The notes beneath the pieces were generated by a model, which was not told the DNA's origin, made no database searches, and worked only from the letters and a program-made list of their open reading frames with translations. A program made the translations under genes and the position numbers. Below are positions 23,761 to 34,059 of a DNA stretch of 64,000 nt, in pieces. The DNA comes from Gnetum montanum (taxonomy: Eukaryota; Streptophyta; Gnetopsida; Gnetales; Gnetaceae), in NCBI GenBank assembly GCA_015680685.1, contig MNCI01002152.1, forward strand, positions 496,498 to 560,497, read 5' to 3'. Every line of letters begins with the position of its first letter. Position 1 is the first letter of the stretch.

Positions 23761-23917
23761 CTGTTTGTACCATTGGCACATATCTCCAAGTTCTAATAGC
23801 ATAATTACAGTATGGCAGGCTCATTAATCAGCCTTGCATGTCCATGCAGCATAGACACATCAATATGGGCTTAGGACACGTGGCATCTAAGCCACATCTT
23901 CCGCGTGCTCTTGGTCC

Positions 23918-23925
23918 TATAAATA
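23918..23925 (+). promoter_or_regulatory. TATA box of E1 5' LTR
   Basis: tataaata occurs in ggtcctataaatacctcg. The 3' LTR has the same site at 40196-40203. A gcacc..tttgagcacctttg segment follows, as expected for the transcript start region. Confidence 0.7.
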
Positions 23926-24519
23926 CCTCGACGAGTAATGCTCAAAGGGTTGGCAATTTTGAGCACCTTTGCACATAATCGGCAAACTTGGGTAGTTAAC
24001 AAATTCTGTTAGTAGCTAGCAAAACAAGCCCCCTTTTTTTTAGTTAGCATCTGGTTAACAAGTTGGCTTTGTGACATTCAGGCATTGTTGGCTTTGGAGT
24101 CTGCATTCAAGCACATTGTTGGCTTACTTTGAATGTCCTGGTTACTTTTGGGATGTCTGTGCTTCCCAGTGTTGTACAACCAATTTTATGCACCTGGAAA
24201 AGTAAAGTCATAAATTTGAAGTGGTGCATTCCTTAACTTCTACTTTGTTTTTCTCTTTATCACTACATTTTACATTGTTATCGCCTTCTCGCATTCAAAA
24301 AATTTCATTTTATGTTATAAGCACTGCTTTCACATTAAACATTTGCAAAAGGTTATAGCAATACTAATTAAGTCCCTGTCTGATCAACCAGATCATTCAG
24401 GGTGCCCCATTTTCATTTTATCTAGCATGACCCTTGCGCAGATCTGGGGTTAAGACTGTCATGACTGAAAAGCTCTTGGTGTTTTCCATCCACCAACGTT
24501 TTTGGTCGCTATAGTTTTC

Positions 24520-24538
24520 TGGCACTAGAAGAAGGACC
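24520..24538 (+). other. Primer binding site of E1
   Basis: tggcactagaagaaggacc begins 7 bases after the LTR end (spacer gttttc) and is shared with E3 and E2. The tRNA is not identified. Confidence 0.65.
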
Positions 24539-24923
24539 TTTTGGTGCCCTTTCTATGTTTTATGGTAGTCCTATAAGCATTCTACACCCTGATACACATT
24601 AGTGTATATTTTACACCCATTTGTGGTTATTTACGCATCGTGTGGTGTAGATCAGTGGCTTTGGCGATTCTTCTGGAATCCTATAGGACATAAAGCCTCT
24701 GATCACCAGTTGACTCGCTCGTTTTAACGGTAGTCTTGCATGTGTTCTATACCCTATCATGCACTAGCATAAACGTGATATCCTTTTGCAGTTGTTTATG
24801 CATCATGTGGTATAGATCGCTCGCTTTGATGATTCCCTCGGAATCTGACCAAACATAAAGCCTTTTGATTACTTTCTGATTTCCTTGTTTTTCTCGTTTG
24901 CAAAACTGTTTAGCTTAGTAACA
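24539..24923 (+). repeat. E1 leader with a 165-bp tandem duplication
   Basis: The segment 24566-24652 (tagtcctataagc.. to ..gtggtgtagatc) recurs at 24731-24818 (tagtcttgcatg.. to ..gtggtatagatc), and a gaatc..acataaagcc word follows both. No ORF is present. The gag ATG lies at 24924. Confidence 0.65.
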
Positions 24924-27900
24924 ATGACTTCCGCAAGCACCATTGCTAACACCTTCAATGTTGAGGTTCCCATCATGGTTCAAGGCATCACAAGTGCTGA
25001 ATAATTGCTCAACCCAATGCTGGAACCACACCGATCCCTCAGGATCCAAAACCAGGGACCCAAGGGCTTGGCCCAGTAACATGAGCCCTATAACTTTCTC
25101 TGTGCAAAGGTGCGGGAAAACCTACCCTTGGATGTGCAAGAACTCAAAGACAAAGGTAGCTTCGAGTTTGCTTACTGCAATGGGAAGGAATTTGTTCCCA
25201 CTCTTGGCGCTTCCATTCCTTTGACACAGAAAAATCAATGGCTTCTAGACTAGCTGATTTAGTTGGCTAGGCTTGGGGAGTAGTAGGACATAGCGTCTAA
25301 CCATGATGAGGCCTTCCAGGATGGACAAGATGAACTTAATTCCCAATCCGATGGGGGAGGTCAAACCAACCCTATTACCATCCCTCCTATGCAATCTTTC
25401 TAAACCAACCCGTTGTCTATCACTGCTCCCTTCGTGATCGCACCTACACATTTGCAACCTGCAATTACATCTACAATGAGTAGCCACATCATCTCCTCGG
25501 TGTATGAACACCCTTATTCCCCTGTCTCATTTGCAGCCACTATTCCTCCGCAAACTATTCATCAGTCCATTCCTGTAACGCATTACACACCAATCACGGC
25601 TACCCTGCCACATGTTCACACCATGCCTACTTCACAATCGTACGCAACTTCCACTTTCATTCCAACATTTACACCTATCCCACCATTAGTGGTGGGCCCA
25701 GGTCCATCCAGATGGTGGACCCCATTCACTATTCCCCCTGCTACGCTACCATCATAGATGTCTCACCATGTTCGCTAGCAGTCCTACCAAATCCCACAAA
25801 TGGTACAACCCAATGCTGGACTATGGTCTGTTCCACCGACGACCCAAACAGTCTATCTTGCATATCAACCCACGATTTCTGCCCTAACAACATCACCTGT
25901 TAGATGGTGGACAGCACAAGCAGCACCATTCACGAGGGCCATCCCAAAGGTACTGTTGATGGGTCACATTGCTACCCCCACCACTCCACATATGGGAGCT
26001 GCCTTGGTAGTTCTCCAACGGTCCGCATCATCGCCAGGTCTGAATCAATCATTCTAGCTTATCCAGACCCTTACTGAAGAGGTAAAACGCCTCAAGGCTA
26101 TCAGGTCTAACATAGTACAAGTCATGGACTTCTACTAGGACTACCCCATCATCCCTATGATCCTTGCACTAATGTTACCCTTAGGGATGTCCCTCCTCCA
26201 CTTCACAAAGTACAATGGAGAGGTGGATCCCAATGCACATCTTGTTACCTTTAGGTCTGAGTCCCTTCTACTGCAACAATGGCTGCACATCGTTATCTGC
26301 ATTTTTGCCATGTCCTTAGCCAAAAAGGCCCTAGACTAGTACCGTGCCCTGCCACGCTCCTCCATATCAACCCTAGAGGAGCTTCTGATCCAGTTCATGA
26401 TGTAGTTCAAGTATAACTTGAAGGTAGAAATCATGCAGAATCAGTTGATGAGTGTGAAGCAGGACCCTCTTGAACCGGTCCAGAAGTTCATCCAGCGTTG
26501 GGATGCAACTCTTAATGAAATCCACAAGCCCATCATAGAGGCCCACTTGCTAGTCGTCTTTAAGGACACAATGAATGACTTCATCAAGTCCAAGCTATAC
26601 TACCTCACCCCTCGCACTCTTAGTTAGGCCTTTGCTTAGACTAAGAGTATACAAGATGCAACTGAGATGAGCAAAGACCTGGTCTATGCTACTTACAAGA
26701 ACACCTTCACAAAGAAGGACAAGGGTAAGGCTACAATAGCCATAGTGGCCATTGTGGTGAATGAGGCCAAGCCCTAACCTAATAACAATGGTAACAAGAA
26801 CATCAAAAAATCAGCCACACTTGCGGCTAACCCCATGCCCAAGTAGGGTAATGCACCACTACCTTCTGCACCTGCACCCGAGACATCTGTGCCACCAAAA
26901 TTGAACTTTGAGCATAAAGATCACTCAAAGTATACCTCGCTACCTATTAAGCCTTCAGATCTTCTGAAGTAGCTACTAGAAGCAGGGTACATCCAACACA
27001 AATAGATGTTGGAGGAGGGAACCAGGAAACATTAGCGGTACTGTGAACTCCTCAAGAATCCCTCGTTGGCTTTGCCCAACGAGCCCCCAGTTCCTAAGGG
27101 TTTCAGGCTGGATCGATTTTGTGACTACCACCAACAGTGTGGTCACAATAAAAGTTACTTTCTAGCATTGAAGGATGACATTCAAAGGATGATTGATCAA
27201 GGAAAACTGGTGTTAGACGAGAGTAACCTAGTATGTCCTAAGAATCAATCTCTGCACGTCTACAATGACCCCCTTAACCCCAACAATATCAGTTATGTCA
27301 TCAACACCATCAGCATTGAAAGCAGTCCTAGACCACCCCAGCAGCTATTTGTGGTCTGTGTGCCTTAGTGTAGTGCACCAACACCACTAGTGGCTGATCA
27401 AAGCCTGCAACAATCATTTGTCCTGAGAGCCCCTCCCCGAGCAACCAACCCCACACCATCTGTTGGCAGAACCACGCCACCCCGCCCGCTAACACCACTA
27501 GCTTTGTTTGTCATTAGGGGGCCAACTTCTTCAATAGCCCCCATCCCATGAAAGACAAGTGCATAGCCTTCTTGTTCTAAGAAATGAGAAGTGCTTTTTT
27601 AGGTGAGATGTTGATAGAAAGTACCACCCTAGGTACTTCCAAGCCTACATCTTCACCCCCTGCATCTACACCCTCGTTACCAAAGAGGGATGTTGCTACA
27701 ACCACACATTCCACCCTGCCCCGCCAAAAAGGTCTAAACCCAAATCGAAAACTACCCCTCCTCGGGAAATCCATCTCCTAGGACGAATAGAAGAGGAGAA
27801 GGGCAGTAAATAGGAGGGCGACCAAGACCTCTTAGATGCCATCACTCAGGTCAAGCAAGCTCTAAAAGAAAAGAAGACTACATTGAGGTTGTCCAACCTA

Positions 27901-28728
27901 ATCATGACGTCTGCCCCACATCATGAGGCTTTGATCCACATGTTGAGGATGATTTCGGTCAATGAGCACATGCCGATGGAAGAGGAAGCGATCCACTTGG
28001 TCATGCATCCCTTTGCGCTTGCAAAGTCAAAGCCGTCCCAACTGAATTTTTGTGACGACTCCATTAGGAAGGACCTTGAAAGGGGTCAGGTGACAACAAC
28101 ACCCCTATTCATCATAATTTGGGTCGGCCAACATAGGATCCAAAGGATACATGTCGATGATGGGGTTGCCACGAATGTCATCCCCTTCCCTATCATGGAC
28201 AAGTTGGTCTTGGTTAACCATATCAAGCCCACAACAACATCATGCCTAAAGTCATTTAATGGGGCATGGGTCATGGTGAAGGGCATGGTCCATATCAACT
28301 TTATAGCGGGGGACTAGTTCCCCACGAACGCAATGTTCATTGTGGTTGAAGAGATGCCTGGGTTTAACTTGATCTTGGGGAGATCATGGTTAGTGCAGCT
28401 TAGGGCTATCTCCTTACCCATACATTAGGAGATCCATCTGCCCTATGCAGGCAGGGAGGTGGTGATCCATGGTGATGAGGTAGCGACACAAGCTATTAAT
28501 AACATAGACATGGAACAAGGCTCAGAGTTCATAACCTCTAAGAATGAAGCTCCTGTCTCTGCACACACTAACCATCCAGCAAAAGAATCGGTTTAGCAAG
28601 CTGGTTCTGAAAATAAAAATGCGTGGGTCGAGTTGCCCTTCCAAGCAAAGGACAATGATATAGACAAAAGCCCTGGTGAAGAGCCATGGCCTTATGTCTC
28701 TCTCAACCCACGATGGGTCAAGAAGTAG
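24924..28728 (+). pseudogene. E1 gag-protease (broken)
   Basis: The capsid and aspartic-protease polyprotein reading runs from ATG 24924 to a stop at 28726. The N-terminal domain has YNFLCAKVRENLPLDVQELK and FAYCNGKEFVPTLG. A Pro/Thr/Ser-rich linker spans 25400-26050. The gag core at 26080-26630 has FTKYNGEVDPNAHLVTF, VKQDPLEPVQKFIQRWDATL and DFIKSKLYYLTPRTLS. A knuckle-like CDYHQQCGHNKSY..LKDDIQ with its last Cys lost lies near 27120-27180. The protease at 27880-28420 has VDDGVATNVIPF (D-D-G codons 28156-28164) and FNLILGRSWL. About a dozen in-frame stops, many TAG, break it. The C-terminal piece PWPYVSLNPRWVKK matches the ends of the other modules. Confidence 0.85.
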
Positions 28729-29114
28729 CTATGCCTAGCATAGCAACCCCATTGCTTCCTTCCTAAGTGCCATCCTTGTACATTTACCACCTTTATATTT
28801 TGCATTCATCCATCTATGCTAGTTACTAGTTATCCATCCTCCAAATCATTAGTGTATCACCCCTTTAACATGCAATGGCCCGAAATGGCCCAAAACTATG
28901 CTACACTATGGCCTGAAATGGCCTAAAACTAGTAGGGGCCTGAAAAGGTCTAAAACTAAAATGAAAGAATGAAAGTTTAACATAAAATTCAGCATGTAGA
29001 TGATGCATAAGTTAGCATAGAACTAACTTCCTTTTCATTCAAAGCTTTTTTCTTTCAAACAATGTTTGCAAAGATTCTTCAAAAACTTAGAAATTTCAAA
29101 AAAATCCTATGTTG
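28729..29114. repeat. E1 module-boundary spacer with ggcctaaaac repeats
   Basis: Between gag-protease and the antisense gene lies noncoding DNA. At 28870-28960 a short array (ggcccgaaatggcccaaaac, ggcctgaaatggcctaaaac, ggcctgaaaaggtctaaaac) uses the same kind of unit as the arrays at 33600 and 37570. The palindromic word gctatgcctagcatagc occurs at 28728-28744. Confidence 0.6.
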
Positions 29115-32100
29115 TCATGGTTTGTCTTTCCCCACCTCATCTTCTTCATCACAATTTTCTCCTACACCAGCCTCTTCTGCATCATCTTCCTCTGCATTTT
29201 CCTCTACCGCCCCTTCATTCCTATCCTCTGTAGGCCTTGTGCCCTCATTTGAAACCTGCATTGCAAAAATGAAGTAGTCAGCTAGGGAAACATACGCAAG
29301 CTACAACAGAAAGTAAGCATTAAAATAGCAGAAAATGACTAACCTAAGATGGCCTTGCATCCATCTCGAAAGGTATATAATCTAAACCATGCCCGAGGTG
29401 GTGCTAGACCTCCTCTACCATGATATTCTCCCAATGCCTATTGCTTGGTTTAGCATCTGCAACAGCTTTCTCCTTTTCAACAGTCATCCATCTCAGCAGT
29501 TCCGAAGAGAAGGAGGTGATCACGGTCTCGCCAGTGGGGAGGTTCACTCCCCGTTTAGGAGATTTCGTGACCTTCACCTATTCTTTGAACTTGTTATAGG
29601 CCTTAGAAGTATCAATAGCATTTACGAATACTTTATAGGTAAACGTCTCCATAGCAGCATCCATGTACAATTTATGATAGGTGGCATGTTCCAGTTTATA
29701 CATGTGTTTGTGGTTTTTCTAGGACTTCCCCCATTCGTAAACCCTAGCACCATAATCTTTCCAATCTTGACTCTTCTGGGCCAACAAGTCTATTTGCATT
29801 TATTATTCTATTATTTCTTAGGTGGCTTCATTGTTTTGTTGCATGACTGCCCAATATCTGGCATAATCTATCACAGCCGTGTGCCAATTCTCGTCATTAG
29901 TATCACAAGCTATGAGGAATTCGTTCCTTGATTTGAGTTCTTCTACCTTAGCTCTTAGGTCGGCCTTCTCCTTCTTAGCCTTCTGGACCCATTTCCACAG
30001 GTCCTTGTTGATGTGCTTATACTCCCACAAGGAGTGTGCTTAGTACAAAGCGCATTTGCAAGCCTCGTCGTACAACATTAATAGGGGTGTCTATCATACA
30101 ACTAAACATGTCAGCAATGACTGAAATTGACTATGATAAGGTGAATATATTGTTCAACTCACCAGCTTCTAGTTGCAGTTCCCCTCCCTTTTGATTCAAA
30201 GCAATGACGGGATCCTTAGCAGAAGTCCCTACCAGGTCAATGCGGGTCTCTTCTTTATTTGCTGGTGCCTTTCCTTTTAAAGCACTAGCATCCTCTTTGT
30301 CTACAAAAATGTCCTCATTGGCAAGAGGATTTTCCCTAATAACAAGAGCCCTTTCCTTAGTGATAGGGGCTATTTCCTTCTTGATTGGGGCCCTTTCCTC
30401 TGAGATTGGGACCTCTACATCTTTATTTGTCACCCCCATCCTAGGGACCGACACATCTTCATCACCTTCTTCCTCTGGCATCCAGAAACATGTTTGCACT
30501 AACTCAAAGTAGGTTAGCTTAAAGTAGGTGCTATGCTACACTACGCTGTCTAGCGTAGCATAGCGTAACAGGCATTAACAAAATAGGTGAAGGAATAGGC
30601 ATAAGTGAAAGCATTTACCAATGGGGGGTTGCATCCTCTACAACTTGAACCATAGCATTTGTCCCTCTTCTTCTTCTATGCAGAGGGTTTCCTCAGCTGA
30701 AGGAGATCACTTTCGTTGCAACTTACTGGCCACTATTTTAGCAATGAAGCATTTCCCCTGTGATATGCTAACGATGGCAACAGGGGGCGTTTTTCCTACG
30801 CTGACTTGGCCACGGAAGTTGCGGGCACCCAATCCTTAGTGGTCATGGAGAATGACTCCCCACTTGCTTTTGGGGGATCTTGGGCTTGGGTGGTTCGGAG
30901 GATCTAGCAGATCCATGGCTTGGAGATCTGATTGCGATTCCTTAGTACCTAGGCCCCATTCTCATGGACCACCAGAAAATTTATGAAATGCTTCAAATAG
31001 GGTATGTAGAAGACATAATGCACATTGAAATGAGACTCCTTCTTCTTATGGAGTCCCACGATTTCAGTCTGCAAGCTGTTACGTAGAAAACTAACCTAGT
31101 TATAGTGAGCCCCCTCCTCCATGACCTCTTGCATCACCCAGGCCTGCTCAATCCCAAGGATCTTCCTTTGGGAAAGTAGCTGGGGGAATGCGTGAGCATG
31201 GAAGACAGGATAAACCTCCTTAGTAGGCCCTACCCTGACCTTCTCCATAGGGATCCCCTTTCTCTATTTGGGGAGCCCTAGCCAATCCTCAATGTCTTCC
31301 TTTTGAAGGTTTAGCTCTTTCTTGCTTTTCGACCCTATGAGGATGCCATTAGTAGGAACACCGAAAAGGTCTACGAATAGCTGGTCATTAATTTCAATGA
31401 CCACCTACACACTGTGTATACACATGCAGAAGTGATCTACCTTTTTGGAGAAAGAGTTATCTAGGGAAAGAATCTTAGTGATGGGGACGCTTGGATTCGG
31501 GGCTAGGAATGAATCCATGAGTCCAGCATCCTAAATATTCTTGACCAAGGATTTCGAGGCCTCACCACATATCCATCGTTGGCTACCGTCTACGTCCCCA
31601 TACTTAAAGTAGACATTAGCCTCCTAATTCCTAGAGGTAATCACCGCCATCTCCTGGGACTTCTTCGCCCCTATAGCAGTTTGGATAAAAGCACAAAAAA
31701 CAAAAAAAAAAGGGATGAAGAGTTAGGCAAAGCATTGATAGCAGGAAAAAGAAGATAGAAATAGCACTCGAACATGCATATAACATACTGCTTAGCTTAC
31801 TAGGTTTATATAGTAATAGGAATGATAGAAGACTAACTAGGACATCTTCAATGGTGATTGGTTTGAAGGGTGCCCATCCCTCATCCAACCAGCTGAACTC
31901 CTTGCATCTATTGTAGAGATTGGGATACTGGTCTGGATAGGTGTGGTATTCACCCCTGCATTAACCTATCACACCTGCACGCATATTCTCAGTGGAAGAA
32001 AACTCCCACAACACCATCTGTGCTATGTTCAACGCATCTGTATCACTGTGAAGCCCCTTCTCATTGATGTAAAACCTGGTAAAAAAACATGTTGTTAACA

Positions 32101-33249
32101 TTCAACTAGCGTAGAAAATGTCACATAATACAATGGAACATAGCTACAAAACTCACCCACCAGCATAGTAGATGGTTCCCGGTGGGTTTTGGAAACATGT
32201 TTCCATATGACGTGGAATAAATAATGTGTTGTAAGAATGGTAGCAGTCATATACAAGCATGTCCCAAATCCAAGCCAAACACCTCAAATTGTTGGGGCAC
32301 TAACTAGATCCTTCTACCTGCCCGCTTCTGATTGCCCCATCTGTTAAGAACCTCATAATACCTCGGCTTGCACCAGGCAATGGGGTTTCTACTATAGCAG
32401 CTGCTACCTCCTCCACCAGGTATGACCAAACGATCACATTGAACCAGACCACCTGATCTCCCACATGTGTATGAAGAGGAGGAACATGGGCCACTAGTCT
32501 GTTTGCACAGCACAGGACCCCTACAATTTCTAGGACAATTAGAATTGGCCTTAGCGCTATCTTGCACAACACAACAACAAATGTTAGCATCATATCGAAG
32601 TGCAATAAACACATAGCATAGCAAAAATTAGCATTTTAGCAAGTATCGTAGCATAATCCTCTTCCTGCACATAGCATAGAAAAAAACATAGCGTAGCAAA
32701 AAACATGAAGGCAATAGCGTAGTGAAAATAGCCTAGCATAGCAATGGAGTGATTAGTCCTAAAAAAAGAGATTAACATTATACCCTGATAGAACATGTGT
32801 CACACTGCCACATCACGCATGGCCAAACCCTCCTGAGGGTTCTATGCTATGCCATCTGAAAGTCAAGTAGCCTAAATCATCCAAGTCTCTACAATAATGA
32901 TAGTCACAGCGATGGTGGTCTAGGCGACCTTGCATGAAACTTTAGCATAGCATTTATACATCTACCATGGCCAAAATGGCAACATCGATGGTGTAAAATG
33001 CCAAAGAAACAACAACGTGATGACAAAAAACATGAATAGCTAAAACTAAAATCGCATAAAATAAAAGCCAAGAAAAAAAACAAGAACGATAGTAGAAGCA
33101 CAAGGAAACAAAAGAAGCATAGTAGCCTACTAGGTCAACAATGTCACATCTCACACCACGACACGTGCTTGTGTCACACACCCTATGGTTTCCTTCACCT
33201 CATCGACCTTAGCAAGTGCCGAGTCTGTGCATTCTTTCCTAGGAGCCAT
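29115..33249 (-). pseudogene. Antisense multi-exon accessory gene of E1
   Basis: This gene lies on the strand opposite gag and pol. The first exon starts at ATG 33249 (MAPRKECTDSALAKVDEVKE). Later exons fit GT..AG borders: 32556-32161, 32075-31838, 31670-30619, 30498-30163, 30090-29344 and 29255-29115. Readable segments include WSYLVEEVAAAIVETPLPG (exon 2), KEFSWLDEGWAPFKPITIED (exon 3), VYPVFHAHAFPQLLSQRKIL and FINFLVVHENG (exon 4), a Lys/Glu/Ala repeat (exon 5), a coiled coil with LWKWVQKAKKEKADLRAKVE and DYARY (exon 6), and an open acidic tail ending VGKDKP (exon 7). Only a few stops interrupt the reading; TAG at 29346 replaces a Trp codon kept in E2. The same gene lies in E2 (50106-53701) and partly in E4. 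I recognise no known domain. The first exon's 3' border is unclear. Confidence 0.75.
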
Positions 33250-33400
33250 CATTTTTCTTGCCGACTCTTCCTCGTTATTATGTCAAGTCCACCTTGCTCT
33301 CTGTTGGTACAATCACTCTGCACTTCAAAATTGCTTTATGCTCCAAATGTGGGCTCTGTGCTATTACGGTGAAAATAACGAGCTTATCGAAGGTTAACCC

Positions 33401-33410
33401 TTATTTATAG
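33401..33410 (-). promoter_or_regulatory. TATA box of the antisense gene
   Basis: On the minus strand gctataaataaggg lies about 150 bases upstream of the ATG at 33249. This is a good core-promoter spacing and suggests the gene has its own promoter, separate from the LTRs. It is inferred from sequence only. Confidence 0.5.
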
Positions 33411-34059
33411 CTATAATGGTAAAAAGGGAAAACATTCCATTCTCTCTCTTTGTTTAATGCAGAGTATGCCGTGTAGCGTAGCACGCTTGCCACGACATCA
33501 TAGCACTATTGGCATTAACATAGGTGAATCTGGGTGAAAAATCTTGGCACACTTCATGCTAACCATTTGCTTTCCCAAAAATGAAAAAATATACATATAT
33601 TCATTTAGCAGTCCGAAAAGACCTTAAACTAGCAACCCCAGCGTAGTTTCAAAGTTAGCGGTCCGAAAAGACCTTAAACTAGCACTCCTAGCGTATAGTT
33701 TCACTCTTGTTAGCGGTTTGAAAAGACACTAAACTAGCAGTTTCACATTTTTGCATTAACAGTTTCATGCCTTTACACCAGCAACTTTCCATTTTGTATA
33801 CTAGTGGTTTTGTGTTTTACATCTAGGTAGTCCGCAATGACACTAAACTAGTAGCTTCGCATTTGTACATTGGTATTTTTACGTTTTCATCAGTTTTGCA
33901 TCTTTCTATCTTAGTGGTCTACCATGACCTTAAACTGACAAATTTTAACATTACATCATACTTCATTGATTACATATCATTGTTGCTTTACAAATTTTTG
34001 TTAGACACAATTATTACGAATAGGTACCTCTTAACTAGACTCTCATTTCATTTTGGCAG
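33411..34059. repeat. E1 module-boundary spacer with gaccttaaactagca repeats
   Basis: At 33600-33910 at least five units share gtccgaaaagaccttaaact, agcggtccgaaaagacc or a worn form. The word gaccttaaactagca is exact at two places (33613 and 33672 regions). The array lies between the antisense gene's promoter and pol. A run ending ttcattttggcag at 34047-34059 resembles a 3' splice site directly before the pol reading. Confidence 0.65.

Larger units (their letters stand above)
22811..24513 (+). repeat. 5' LTR of E1
   Basis: It runs from TGAAACACCC to ..ggtcgctata and is repeated at 39336-40790. U3 holds a set of palindromic blocks made from gctatgctac/gtagcatagc words, including a perfect 22-base palindrome at 23147-23168 and related blocks near 23090-23110, 23280-23310, 23420-23465 and 23545-23585. 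The TATA box is at 23918-23925. About 265 bases present here (23465-23731) are missing from the 3' LTR. Confidence 0.9.

Noticed and set aside
29389-29931. 180-residue open frame on the plus strand
   Set aside because: It is the complement of the coiled-coil exon of the antisense gene, whose minus-strand reading is matched in E2 and E4. The plus-strand reading is not.
32304-32624. Cys/Gly-rich minus frame that looks like a small secreted protein
   Set aside because: The neighbouring frame at 32300-32614 aligns with the E2 copy (W-S-x-L-V-E..R-F), so the Cys-rich reading is the wrong frame.
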